Assembly (NCBI RefSeq): GCF_015706575.1
Contig: NW_024037064.1
Location: 1,549,427 to 1,613,426 of the forward strand
From: Patiria miniata
Lineage: Eukaryota; Echinodermata; Asteroidea; Valvatida; Asterinidae
Length of the DNA: 64,000 bases
Direction: 5' to 3'
Of this stretch, positions 46,041-58,823 are shown in pieces; within the stretch, counting starts at the first letter, position 1, and every line of letters starts with the position of its first letter. The position numbers were made by a program, and so were the translations under genes. The notes beneath the pieces were generated by a model, which searched no databases, had not been told where the DNA came from, and was given only the letters and a program-made list of their open reading frames with translations.

Positions 46041-47173
46041 TGCAGTGTTGCCAGTGTTGTAATCGAGTACTTTTTTCTGAGTACCGAGTACTGCCGAGTA
46101 CTCAGGGATGTGATTTCTCCATTTTTTCCCGGAAATCCGGTTTTTGGGGGTTCAAAAGTCCACCAACGTGAATCGTGTGAATCTGTTGAGAAAATACGGG
46201 GGTAGAATGTGCTAATTAATTATTCATAATGAGTTTTGCTTGCCAAAATATCTGAATTTACTTACGGCCATTACTTCGTTAATCAATACGCACGCACATA
46301 TTGAATAACCAATGCGAGAACGAGGTTGAAGCCCATGCGTTGCCGTTAGCGTGATCATGTGATTTTTCGCTCGGGTCCGAGTTTGTGATTATTTAGGTCT
46401 AGTTCCTGTGTCAGTACCCAAGATGCATGTGTTGCGCTGGTCAGGTGTACAGACTAATATTGCTCAGCATGCACAACGGCATACAGTACAGTGCAATCGT
46501 GTGGATTATGCACGTTGTTTCATGTGCGTCGAGTGTTTGTGTACGCGGCGTGTACGGATGCTTCCAACATGGCTGCGCCCAACAAGTCGATATTGTCGCA
46601 CGGAGATAAATCAGTGCGAGAGCTTGATAAAGAAGTGAAAAAAAAGTTCCGGTTGGAATGATTTCGGGACTCCGTTATTATTGATGGGCATCAGCATGAA
46701 TTTCAAGAATGTTTCGATAAAATAGCAACCGCTGGCAAGGTTTTTTGCAATGTTTGCAACGACACTATCAACTACACGTTGAGTGGAAAGAAATTGCTCG
46801 TATCCCATGTGAAACACCAGAAGCACATCATCATTGAGACTGATTAGTCTGGTGCTTCCAAAGATGGTATGTTCCATTCAGTTGTGGATGAAGCAAAACA
46901 AATATTTGTGTAGTATAATCTTGTTTTATTTATTTCTTCATGCTTTTACAATGGGTATTATTAATCACCATGGAGTAATAATAATTACAAATAAGTGACA
47001 AATCAATGATGATGGTGATGAACTGAAACAAAATGCAACAAAAGTGAAAAAAGAAATAACAAAATTGGCAAAATATTTTGGCTCAAATGATGGCCCAGAA
47101 AGGCTTAGATTGTACCACAGAGCATCTAAAATCCAAACATTTTAAGCGGGCCCCGGACCCCACGCCGTAATGG
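46041..47173 (+). mobile_element. hAT-like element, copy 3 (right end deleted)
   Basis: Left end as in copy 1, preceded by CGGCCCAA. The BED-like ORF region (46572-46847) is present but has a stop in place of a tryptophan; the CNVC and histidine residues remain. About 780 bp (the hAT right end plus adjoining LINE) are missing relative to copy 2. The joint lies in TGGCT, which occurs at both parental sites. Confidence 0.75.
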
Positions 47174-47476
47174 CTGACCATTTCAGCTGTTTGTCACGTC
47201 CAAGATTTCTTTGATTCGTGGTGCACTACCTCTCCTTGTGATACAGATACTTCTACCCCCACCCCGCCAACACAAACTACACTGACCAGTCTCCGTTCTG
47301 CCTCTCAAGATGAGACACTGCATGACCAGTCTCTGTTCCGCCTCTCAAGATGAGGTTTGCACTGTCATCTTCAAATCCCCAGCCAAATCATGTGACTTGA
47401 ACCCTATACCATATCGTCAGAACCATAGTGTAGAAACATTACTTGTTCATCTGTCCGCGACCACATCCTACGACAG

Positions 47477-47947
47477 ATGGATGTTGGCAAAGTAATGGCG
47501 CTTGTGCTTCTCGATCTGTCATCAGCATTTGACACCATAGATCACACCATCCTGATCAGTCGCTTGCACTCTTTGGGAGTGCACGATGCAGCCTTGCAGT
47601 GGTTTGACTCATACCTTGCAGACCGGCAACAGTCTGTTAACTTCAATGGAGTATTATCTGCCCCTGCCTCCCTTGACTGTGGTGTTCCTCAGGGATCTGT
47701 TGGCGGTCCCATGTTATTCACCATCTACATTTTACCACTCGACCAGATCATCCAGAAACACAACCTATATCACTGCTATGCTGATGACATACAGCTGTAT
47801 CAATCCTTCAATCCATCTCAACCCAATGCTGTGTCTGCCCTGGAGAATCTTGAGGCTTGCATTGATGAGATCAAGACATGGATGATGACAAACAGTCTCA
47901 AATTGAATGACAACAAGTCTGAATTTATCCTGTGTGGCTCAAAATAA
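47477..47947 (+). pseudogene. LINE family A reverse transcriptase core, copy 3
   Basis: 156 codons with LLDLSSAFDTIDH, GVPQGSVGGP and YADDIQLY. One glutamine codon is deleted relative to the other copies (HNLYHC instead of HNLQYHC). A stop separates it from the C-terminal block at 48047. Confidence 0.9.
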
Positions 47948-48778
47948 CAACTCGCCAAGTTCTATATCACCAGCATTAGGACTGGAGATTGCCACATCAA
48001 TCCTTCCACCAAGTGTTGCAACCTAGGTGTCACTTTCGACCCCCACATGTCCCACATTGATCAGATATCAGCAGTGTCAAAATCAGTCAGATTTCATCTC
48101 CGTAATCTTGTCTTCATTCGGAAGTATCTAAATCGTACGGCCACTGAGCAACTCGTCCATGCATTTATAACTTTGCGCTTAGATGTTTGTAATTCCCTCA
48201 TGTATAACCTGCCACAACACCAAATCAACAAACTTCAATGCCTCCAAAATGCCACTGCTCGCCTCATCGCCTTATCCAGACGCACCACTCATATCACCCC
48301 CGTCTTAAAGTCCCTTCACTGGCTCCCCATCACTGATCGCATTGCCTTCAAGATCCTCCTCACTTTCAAGTCACTACAAGGAACTTCACCGGACTATATA
48401 ACGGACATTATCTCGAAATATCAGCCGTCAAGTAGACTTCGTTCGGCCAGAGCACTACAGCTTACTGTTCCCTGCACCAATCACTCTTGGGGAGACCGGT
48501 CTTTCTCAAGCGCCGCTCCCAAACTCTGGAACAATCTACCCCTTGAAATTTGCCAGTCATCATCATTGTCTGTATTTAAATCTTCTGTGAAAACTCATAT
48601 GTTTACCTCACGTTTTTGTGTTTAATGAGTTGATGTTTATTACTCCTGTCACTAATTTCTGTTATTCAAATTTAACTTAATTTATACTGTAATTGTTTTG
48701 TATGTATTGTGCGCCATGAGCGTCTTGCTTGGCGGATATCGGCGCCTTATAAATGTTCATTATTATTATTATTATTAC

Positions 48779-50093
48779 TATTTCCAAACATGTGTCAAGT
48801 GACACATTTTTGGAAATGTCTGTGAATTGGTCCCCCCCCATGCATTGCTATTTGTACTTGGTTTGCAATAGGGCTTGCTCAACGACGTCCAAATGTGTAG
48901 GAGAGCTGCAACTGCGTAGTTTACGCAATATATCATGCATTGCGCAGTGTTGAAAATGTTCCAAACATGTGCGCTTATTGCTTAAAATGTTTTTCGAATG
49001 TCGACGCGGCTGATGCCCGTTATGCAATTGAATGCTCAGTATGTTGATGCATGCGGCTGGTCTGTAGGAAATGACGTCATTTTACAAGACCTATTGGGGA
49101 ATGCACAAATGGGTGACAACCTTCTCGCATGCTGCCAATTTCCAAACATTTGTCAAGTGACACATTTTTGGAAATTTCTGTAAATCCACCCTTCCCCCAT
49201 GCATTCTAATTTGTAATTGGTTTGCAATTGGGGGATCTACGAATGAGTGACAACCTTGCATGATGTCAATTTCCAAACATGTGTCAAGAGGCACATTTGT
49301 GGAAATTTCTGTTTATCTGCCCCCCCCCCATGTGTTCTAATTCCCGCCCCCCATGTGTTCTTATTCCCCCCCCCCCCCCCAAATGTGTCGAGCGACACAT
49401 TTTTGGAAATTTCTTTAAATCCCCCCGTGTGCTCTAATTTGTACTCGGTTTGCATTCGGGGGATTTACAAATGAGTGACAACCTTCTCGCATGCTATCAG
49501 TTTCCAAACATGTGTCAAGTGACACATTTTTGGAAATTTCTGTGAACACTCCTACTCCCCTATGTGTTCTAATTTGTACTTAATTCACGAATGGTTGACA
49601 ACCTTCTGGCATGCTGTCAATTTGCAGAAAAAAAATAAGATCCTTTCCAAAGATGTGTCAAGTGACACATTTTTGGAAATTTCTGTGAATCTGCCACCTT
49701 CCGAATGCTTTCCAATTGGTAACGGTACTTAGTTTGCAATTGGGGAATCCTCGAATGGTTGACAACTTTCTGCCATGCTCTCAATTTGAAGAAAACAAAA
49801 GAAGATCATTTCCAAAGATTTGTCATGTGACACAGTTTTGGAAATTTTTGTAAATCCCCCAATGCGTTGTTACAATTTGGGAAGCCACAAATGAATGACA
49901 ACCTTCTCGCATACCTTCTTGCGTGTCAAGCGACACATTTTTGAAAATTTCTGTGAATTGGCTCCTCCCCCATGCTTCTAATTTGTACTTGGTTTGCAAT
50001 TTGGGAATCCATGAATGGGTCCAAACCTTGCATGCTGTTAATTTCCATAGATGTTCATAGGAGTTATTAAGGAAAATTCTGTGAATCTGGCCC
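48779..50093. repeat. Hairpin satellite, copy 3 (about 9-10 units)
   Basis: Same as 16792-18412, starting at the LINE (ATT)n tail. Unlike copies 1 and 2 it runs into module A and not module D; the junction is in the GGCCCCCACGG region near 50093. Confidence 0.85.
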
Positions 50094-51914
50094 CCACGGC
50101 AGTTCCACATGCATAGCGCGCACACACACAAAGGTTCTGTAATGCGTTAGTTCTGTATTTGTGAACTCCAATGATGCCGGTGACGTCACACAACATGGCG
50201 CTGTCCACATACAGAAAAAAAACATTGATGTTTCGTCCCAAATAATGTCAAAATTAGACACTTTAGAAATACATTTTATTATCATAAATGACAGACAGGC
50301 AATGACGGGATATGATGTTTTCTTTAGGAAATAAATGAGAAAGGGGTATAATTTATATGCCAAGGTGTGTTTTAGGGGAATTTTCGCCAACATTTTTGCA
50401 ATGCGGGATGAATTTATTCGCGTATCGAAGACTTTTAAAAGTCCTTCAAGAAAAGCGAAACGCAGTTTTTCAGAAGAAATCTTTATGTTGATACCATTAT
50501 TCAGTTATGAAAATAGCCAAATCATACTTTTTCTTGGTCGGGTCGAGTCTATTTTAAAATAAAGTATAGACGTTGAAAGTCGGCCTACAATTCCAAAGCT
50601 TCGCTGAGAATTCGGGCTGCTGCATCGCTGGTTCATGATCTAGTATCCCACTAATACATGCAAACTGGCGCGCGGGTACCAACTGGCCTAGCGCCGCGTG
50701 TGTTGTGTACACAAAAGCGCCGTACAACGTGTACGCATGTACATATGTGTACGTAAAACCATTGCATTTTACGGACAATCGCAAGACATTCAATAAAATT
50801 TAAAAATACATAAAATGCAAAACAGATTACATAGAAATAAAGAACCATCTGTCTTTAGATGAAAACACTCACTGTGGACAAAATAAACTCACAATCCGAA
50901 ATTCACAAATGTTTAGTGTTGTACAGTGAGTGAGTGAGTGAGTGTTGTACAGCATATTAAAGCAGCACAATCCAAAACCAAGCATGAATTTGACATCAGT
51001 ATGAGACACTCTATCCTCTTAATATTCTGGGGGAAGTTGCTGACAATTAATTGGATCTATAGCTTAAACAAAACAATAACAAATAGGTTTTTGTTTGGCA
51101 ATAAACGCATTCTTTATTTCACAACCAATCCATATCATTTAAAAAAAAAAGTTTCATTTACAGAAGTGAAACTTCACAACAGCCATATTTTACAAGTAAA
51201 TAAAGTGCACATGTAATGCAGGCATGAACTCAACCAGTGAAATCAGGTTTGGCAAGTGATAAAACTATGAAAAGTCTGAAAAAGTCAAATAGGGTAGTTG
51301 TAGTTGATTCAAGAAAGTGATTCAAAAATTCAACTTTATGAAAGGGCAAATGGATTTAAGCATACCCTCACACCTGAAGACAGTAAAGGTTTTTTTTAAT
51401 ATTTATTTATTATTAAATATTTTGTTGGAGAATGGAGCTTGCAGTTCAACTGCACTATTTCATGAGTGGTGGTGATGGCAATTTCAGGTTTCAAATTTTC
51501 GCTTCATTAAAATTTCACATACGTACGTGTACACGTACCTGGATGACCTGCACCAGATTTACAAAGCACATCACTTCACAATTTGATGCAAACACAGTCC
51601 ACTGTGAAGTTCTTTTCCAGTGTGAATGCATCATACATCGTCAATTTTGTTCAATATTTTAGAAAAGTTTTCACAAGTACAATCGACGACTCTTTGTTGA
51701 CTTTTCGACGACTATTTACTGTTCTTTGAATAAATACATAACATGAAAATACATGTACATGTACATGTAGTCACCTTTTGTCCTACGACACTACGACGTG
51801 TCGCACTTACAGCATATTTTGTGAAATGAATCACAGGATGCGTCATCCTAGGGATACAACGATGCATCGTAGGTTACAATAAGTGTCGTGAAATCAGGTA
51901 CAGATTGTCACCGT
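50094..51914. repeat. Module A, copy 2
   Basis: Near-identical to 4441-6256, including the TGACGTCA palindrome, the GTGAGTGAGTGA microsatellite and CGTACGTGTACACGTACC. It ends at GATTGTCACCGTT, where copy 1 continues into unique sequence and this copy switches to module B. Confidence 0.75.
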
Positions 51915-52291
51915 TTAAATGGGCGATCTGACTCTGCTATTATGTTCGTGCACAAATGAGTTCTGGTAGCAGGGCTTTGCTTTGTGGAGTTAATTCAATG
52001 CTTTCTTTCCCCTTTTGAGCCCTGGCACGAATACAGCTCAATAATTCAAATTTTTCTTTTCGTTATTTGAATCCTTTCAGCAAAGCGAGGACTACTGACT
52101 GATGAGGGAATTGCTCTACTGAGATGAGGTTGAGCCTGCCTCAAGACATCGTCAGGGCTCCGACAGCCTCATCAAACAGAAACCCGAGGAACTGGAAGCA
52201 GGGAGGAGGACCGACAGATGAACGGATGACCTGCTTGCTGGGCTACCCATTACTGATTCTTGAGGTTAGTTTTTAGTTACATGTACCTAAG
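51915..52291. repeat. Module B fragment, copy 2
   Basis: Matches 10727-11095 and 61945-62310. It stops at ACATGTACCTAA, after which unrelated sequence starts with GGCCCCATCTCG. Confidence 0.75.
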
Positions 52292-53298
52292 GCCCCATCT
52301 CGATAATGAATGCCCGTTATTTCCCGTTCTATCTGCGTTCCGGATGATCAGTCTGCAGTTGTCAAGGGGGGCGGGAATCTGCAGACTGGATGGGTGTGTT
52401 CACTCAAGCACGGCGACTTAAATGAGCAGGACCAGCCATGCGCTTTTGTTATCTCAACAATGATGCAATGAATAAACACGAGTCACCGTAGACCTCATGA
52501 ATACACACGGCCGGAACGCAGAAAGACGATCCGTTTTGTTATCAAACAAAATTGTTCATTATGATTGTGTGAGCAGGAACGGGCCTTTTAAATACAAGTG
52601 AATATAATAGCGAAGCGAACATCGAAGCGAATTTGTCATCTGCAATCATTTCCAGAAAGGTTTCTGTAATTAATATAATAATTTATTTCATGGCGAGAAT
52701 TTGAACTGTCGGTATATGAACATTAATTTCACCGAAACCTTTAGGCTTTAAACCGAGTTTTCTTACGAAGATCGTAACAAAAGCCGATGGAACATGGAAC
52801 ATATTCACTGCGTATAAGATAACTGCCGGGATAACAGCGTTTTTTTTGTGTCATTCTAACAAAGTATTTCACTGCATTTTACTCCCAGATTGCCATATTT
52901 CAATGCAAATCAATGTTTCCGAAGTTCTCCACTTCATTATAAAACGATGTGTCACGTAAGTTTGCCGCGAAACTCTGAAGAATTGAGAAGTTAATTGAGA
53001 AGTTTTATGCTTCTATAAGAATTACCATTTGGAAATTTAAACACAAATTGAGATGGGCAACATTCCGGGAAATAAATCACTGCTTAACGCTAGGAAAGAA
53101 TTGTGAGGGTCTATTAAGTTTGCGATTAAATTCTTCTTTATTTGACGTACATATAAAAAGGCCAAGGAGTAAAATGTTTTAAGAAAAGAATACATGAAAC
53201 AGTCGTTTTGCTGGCGGGGATTTCCCCCAGCACGCAACGCAAACAGTCAGCTCCCAAATACAATTGTGTACTAATTCAAGTGGCTGTGATCCTGGTAA
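52292..53298. other. Unassigned sequence left of the foldback element
   Basis: Starts GGCCCCATCTCG directly after TAA in module B, so it may be the left end of another TAA-duplicating (Harbinger-like) element into which the foldback element inserted. The matching right end was not found. No gene is supported. Confidence 0.35.
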
Positions 53299-53528
53299 GG
53301 GCAGGCTTCAAAATTGACTACGCGAACTGTTCGCGAACTTCGCGAATATCCAAGAGCTAGCCAGTTTGCGAACTTCGCGGAGCTACTCATCCATCCGTGG
53401 TCAAGTTAATGACGTAGCGCGAAACTTGCGCCTTTGTTATGTTAATGGTCGTACTGAATAATTCACAGCACTTGCACGTCTTATTATCATAACGCGAAGT
53501 CAGCGAACATGCGTGCCGATGTATTTTC

Positions 53529-53765
53529 CAGAGACTGTTCGCAATCAGTGTCCAGAAGTAGCATGTGAAATGTCGATTTTTTTATTGCATAATTAGTCAA
53601 ACAACCGAACGGATATTTGGACAACTTTCTGTTTTGGTACATTGCGAACAGAGACTGTTCGCAATCAGTGTCCAGAAGTAGCATGTGAAATGTCGATTTT
53701 TTTTATTGCAGGAATTAGTCAAACAACCGAACGGATATTTGGACAACTTTCTGTTTTGGTATTAT
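53529..53765. repeat. Tandem duplication of about 120 bp inside the left arm
   Basis: AGAGACTGTTCGCAATCAG begins at about 53530 and again at about 53650, each followed by ACCGAACGGATATTTGGAC. The two copies are nearly identical, so the duplication is recent relative to arm divergence. Confidence 0.85.
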
Positions 53766-55734
53766 ATAGATGTTTCGGTATTATATAATGCAATCACTCA
53801 ATTGTCAAAAATAAAGTTGAAGGAAATACCAATTGTCCAAAAACAAATTAACGTAAAAACACGAAAGATCGTTTTAAAAGATCGTTTCAAAAACGTTTCA
53901 CTCCATTAAGTGCAATAATTATTTTGATTACTTTTTTACAATACTACCCGGGAACCTAAATTACGGTATTATGCTTAACACGGTTCAAGTAAATGAAACA
54001 TTAAATGATTGAAATACATTGTACATGTAATTATTTTTATTACCTTCGGTTTAAAAATGAACCGAAACGGGTTTGGAAAGAAATGCGAATAAACTGAAGA
54101 CAACTGTTGATCAACTCTCTATCGGGAAGTACAGAAACTGTCACTCATGAATTTTTACGAAGCCCACACGTCACTAAAATATCCTTGGCAACATTGTTAC
54201 TATAGATATGCCTTGCGCAAGACAACCTATATATGGAATGTGTGGGCGGGTCTTATTGTCTATCAATCAAATCAGTTTGGCGCGAACGTTTCCCAGCTCA
54301 TCTCATTGGTGGTGAAATGTCGTCATGACGATAAACCTGTCTGTCTTGCGCAGCGCCGGTGACAATTTCAAGTTCCCACGCCCTTATATTTTGGCGAGTA
54401 GCCAAACTGACCAGAATCCTTTTGCGCCAGACATGACGAAGCATGCGGGTGTCGTTTGGAGCTGCCGACGGCTGTTTACTGTACAGGTTGTATCAGGCTA
54501 CGCGGAGTTCGCGAACCTCAGCTGTGCTGCCGTCGTGTTCCCCGTGTCAACATACATCGACCAACGTATAAAGGTTGCATGGGACCTGACTTCCAGCGCA
54601 ACGTGTGCTCAGATTAATAATGCCCGTTCCTTTGGGTCGAACTACTGACTGCGTATATTGGGCGCCGATATCAAGGCATTCCGAAGGGACGGCTGGTCTG
54701 GCGCAGTGTGAATTTAGGGGGAAAAAACGGACGGTTGGCCATAAATTGTGCCAAAAACATGTACTGTATTGGATGAGTATTATCGGGCAGAACGGTCTGG
54801 ATGACATGTTATTATTGGGCCTAACCCCCCCCCCCCCCAATCGTAATTTCTGGAAAACTTGTTGCATTTGTACTGACCGTACACATGTAGCTCCTTTGGA
54901 ATATTTTTGTCCACAAATGAGCCGAGGCGAGTGTTGCTATACCCTTTATCAAGAAACGGGTGGTCTTACCGACAATGAATTATGCATGTTTCAAAAAGTG
55001 AAGTGGGACCAGGGAGGTAGTTTCAGATCAGTTGATAAAAAAAACCTTTGTCCATTAAACCCCTTTATCGGCACCACATTTTCAATTGACTCGACTGTAC
55101 ATTGTACCCATATTAAGTGATCGTACTATTCAGCAGGCATGGTGATGCGATTCTGCAATTTTCTGGATTGAAATAAGAAGTTGATAAGACAGTTTTATAA
55201 TTTTTTGTCACCAGATCTAGTATATAGATGAACATAAAGGCATCCGCGTTCTGATCATCCTTTCCAAACTATACAGACCAATTCCCGGTAAATAAACTCA
55301 TGCGAAATTCCTGCGGGAGGTTTTCTCCCCACCGCCACCCCAGCAACCGTGCACACTAGACACATTTGTAATAGCTCCCGTGAGCGAGAAGCAGTCGTTC
55401 CACCCTCGCAATCCAACCCCGGGAAATGTGCCAAAATGTTTGTGGGCGGCCGGACGCACTCAGACAATTTCGAGAAAAAAAATACCCTCACGTTTCTCGT
55501 AGATAATGAATGGCGTTGAGAAAAAAAGCTCACTCGTGAAATTCACCACAGTGATAGTTTCGTAAAAGTAGCTGTTCAAATGAACTTACCCATATTCAGT
55601 ACAGTATATTTATTGTGGAAAATATTCGCAGCTTTTTATTAGTTTATTTCGTTTACGCTGTCGGCCTGAATGACAAAAATTCATGTACATGAACAGCCAT
55701 GTAAATAACTCGGGACTTTCCCATTTTGAGCACG

Positions 55735-55773
55735 CAATGCATGAGCACGCAATGCATGAGCACGCAATAACCG
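55735..55773. repeat. Short minisatellite, GAGCACGCAATGCAT x3
   Basis: Three 15-bp units lie in the core of the foldback element. The third diverges at its end. Confidence 0.8.
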
Positions 55774-55988
55774 TAGTCAGCTCCAGGCCGAACAATGCAC
55801 TGAGGTTATGGGAACACATGCACATGTGATAGGGCTCCCGCGAACATTGCAGAGTCTATCACCAAATGCAAAGAAGCACCCGTATCCAGTGAGAAATGAC
55901 ACGAACGAGGTGCAGAATTTTGCCTTCCTTGGCCGACTGAGTCTTCACATCGTAGATCAGATGAGTCTACATGTTGTTGATGTACTAA

Positions 55989-56356
55989 GGCCCCCAAAAA
56001 AAGTCTCCGGTTTCTGGTATGCGCGCGCGTCGCCGTAGCCATGCGCGTTGGCAAAATGAAAAAGTTTTTTTTTCAATAAAAGATGATGTCTCAAAACCGC
56101 CAAACTCACTGGTTTGACTGGAATCCTGCTGCTGCACAATTTTAACGTGTTTTTAGATGGGGTTATGATCGAGAATAAGCTTTATGTGGCCTCTCTGGAC
56201 TCCCATATATTTGCACTAAGTTTAGTCGGGCACCATTTGCAGTCATCAGCCGACATTTGAAGCCCAAAAAACAGGTAAAAAAAAAAAAAAAGCCGCGTTG
56301 CCGCACCACTTTTTGGGCAAGCTCCATACCAGAAACCGGAGATTTTTTTTTTGGCC
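55989..56356. mobile_element. Harbinger-type MITE, 368 bp, copy 1
   Basis: Flanked by TAA (55986-55988 and 56357-56359). The ends are GGCC, an A-run and GTCTCCGGTTTCTGGTATG, with the inverted complement on the right. It is nested in the core of the foldback element. A second copy lies at 60883-61253. Confidence 0.9.
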
Positions 56357-58514
56357 TAATCATCTTGCCTATAGTACTGTAGCAGTAGCAGACCAACTCT
56401 GCAGCCGCCCACGATACGTGTAGTGTCTACATTCCCATTATTATTATGCCCAATTCACTTCGATGTGTATCAATTATCATACAATTTAAGGTAATCGTGT
56501 ATATTATAATAATTATAGTTTTTGATTCCCGTTCATAACTCAAAACCCTGCCGCCTAGCTCATATTCAACATAATATCTTGGTGAACTTTGAGTTCGATG
56601 ATGCAATAATAAAGTAACTTACTAATTTCATATTTATTTACTCATTGAACTTCAGTGTAAAAGAACAATCATATTAGAAATGTACAGATCCTAATGGAGA
56701 TCTTTGACGAGAAGAAAATTGTAAAAATTGTAAAAAAAAAATAATAATAATGTACAAGCATGCAAAATCCACCCCCCTCCTCAAAATTGCTTTATTTCAG
56801 ACTTATGAGTTCACCCGAACACAATAAAGAAAACAAAAACTGAATCACAATTTATCCGCCCATAGAAGTAAAAGGCTTCAGAATTCCATGGGGAGTAAAA
56901 ATGCAATCATACATGATATAGAACAACATACATGTGCATGCACACGTTGTACTGTACAATCCGAAAACATTACAATTGCGCTTGAAGTCAGCTCCCATGC
57001 GACCTTTTACATGCTGGCCCATCCATTGATACAGGGATCACGACGGCAGCACAGCTAGCTAGCTAGCTGAGCATGAGGTTCGCGAACTCCGCGTTTCAGC
57101 CCAACAGCCTGCACATTAAACAGCCGTTGGCAACTCCACACGATGCCTGGTGCGAAACTGGTCTGGCTGGTTTGGCTCCTTGCCCAAATAAGGGCGTGGG
57201 AACTTGTGAAGCACAAGACAGACAGGTAGATCGTCATGACGACGGCGTGTCACCACCAATGCAATGAGCTGTGGAAACGTTCCCGCCAAACTGGAGTTCA
57301 CTGATAGGCAATAAGACCCGCCCAAACATCCCATATATAGGTTAACTAGCGCAAGGCATTTCCATAGTAACATTATTGTCAAGGATATCTAGTGACGTGT
57401 GTCGGCTTCGTAAATATTCATAAAACAGTTTCTAAACTGCATAGTCAAAGTTGATTTAACTGTTCTCTTCAGTGTCTACTCTTACTGTAATAATTTCTTT
57501 TCCAATTCTGTAACAAAATTTTCATATACATGTATGTTTTGAAGAAACGGGAAATGATTTATTCTATCCTAATTGGACGCTTTTTATTATCCCTCTAAAA
57601 TTACGGTTGATTTTTTAATTGCTTTTACGGTCATTAAGCATAAAGATTAATAATTGTTCGGCTAAAATATTTGCGTTTGGGTGCATTACCTCCTTCAAAA
57701 GAAAATTTGTTATGTATTGCTAAGGCATTTCAAAAAAGACGGAAGTATTTATTTTCGGAGTGAAACTCTGAGCATGGCCGGGGAGATCCGCAGCAACTTG
57801 AAGTTGTTTTATTGATAAACGTATTAGGCCTGATATACTCCTCTTCAATTCTACCTTACGGAGGAAAAATAGAAAGGGCTACATGCAGACAACATCACCA
57901 GTAAATAAGTTCTACAGAATGCGGAAATCGGAAGCCATGGATAGTACACTTTTTCGTATCACGACAATCGGTGCTTAATTATATAAAAAAAAGTGCAGTT
58001 CATATACAAATAATATAGATCGTATTTTGAGGCGAAACGCTTTCTGAAAATACATTTTGGCAGTCTTTGTGCTAGATGAATACCGCAGGTGTGAAGTTAA
58101 AATATTGCCCAAGGGCCAAGAAACTTGCGGCAAGGAATTTTCATTCCGATTTCAGGAAGTTGATTTCAAGTTGTCAACATTATCAAACGATGTGACGGAA
58201 ATTTGCCACTTTAAAATATTCAGGAACACAGTGCCTTGCTAGCTCCTGGTTTAACAAATACCGCCGACGCAACTAAGCCTGAATATTACCGGAGCACTGA
58301 CCGGTAGCTTACGCGAACTCCGCGTACGCCAGTTTCGCGCACTTCGCGAACCCAGCAGCTGTAGCATATTAGCATAGTTTTAGCATAACAAAGGCGCATT
58401 GTCATGTGATGCAAATGAACCTGCACAGCTCGAAGTTTACTCCTAACTTGGAATCAAAATTAGTTCGCGAACTTCGCTGACTTCGCGAACGCTCAATTTT
58501 GAAGCCTGCCCTAA

Positions 58515-58823
58515 CACGACGCATCGACGACACATCCAACTGGAACCGCACATGCAAGACGCAGAAGGACCTGACGCACAGATTTCGTGCACTCAAGTTA
58601 GCGACACTAAAAGGGGACATTTTACTGCGTCGTACTACTGCAAGTAGTGGTACAGCTTCAACACCTTGGACAAATGGAATTTCTTTCTCCAAGTTGCACA
58701 TTTAATTCGAATCCTGATGGCACTGACACTTTGGTATTCGACTAGTGAGTGAGGATCCGATGGAAGTTGACTCCTAGCCTTCTAAAACACATGCTCCACA
58801 CCCTGTTGATGAGATGTTGAAAT
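58515..58823. other. Flank with a possible coding relic
   Basis: A plus-strand frame reads SNWNRTCKTQKDLTHRFRAL and ends at a stop at 58703-58705. It starts inside the foldback end, so only the part after 58511 could be older. Not recognised. Module B resumes at about 58797 (ACACCCTGTTGATGAG). Confidence 0.3.

Larger units (their letters stand above)
45829..48778 (+). mobile_element. L2/CR1-group LINE (family A), copy 3
   Basis: The 5' piece (45829-46040) encodes INARSIRNKTTELLDFVSEN and LDIIGICETWL, the start of the endonuclease. After the truncated hAT-like insert the LINE resumes at about 47174, with the RT core at 47477-47947, a C-terminal domain open for 192 codons at 48047-48625, and an (ATT)n tail at 48760-48778. 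It shares the roughly 240-bp RT deletion with copy 1 and a short tandem duplication (near 47285-47350) with copy 2. Confidence 0.85.
53299..58511. mobile_element. 5.2-kb foldback-type DNA transposon with long inverted arms
   Basis: The ends GGGCAGGCTTCAAAATTGA and its complement are flanked by TAA on both sides (53296-53298 and 58512-58514). Clusters of TTCGCGAACTTCGCG lie just inside both ends. The inverted similarity continues deep inside: 54180-54500 is the imperfect reverse complement of 57100-57400, including GGGCGGGTCTTATTG, GTTCCCACGCCCTTAT and CGCGGAGTTCGCGAAC. Each arm is therefore about 1.3-1.5 kb, around a core of about 2.3 kb. The TAA duplication and GG ends fit PIF/Harbinger mobilisation. 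The longest core frame (54605-55120) has no transposase motif, so it looks non-autonomous. Confidence 0.8.

Noticed and set aside
54605-55120. 171-codon frame in the core of the foldback element, as a possible transposase
   Set aside because: No transposase motif, includes a poly-proline run from a C-tract, and has no similar second copy in the window.
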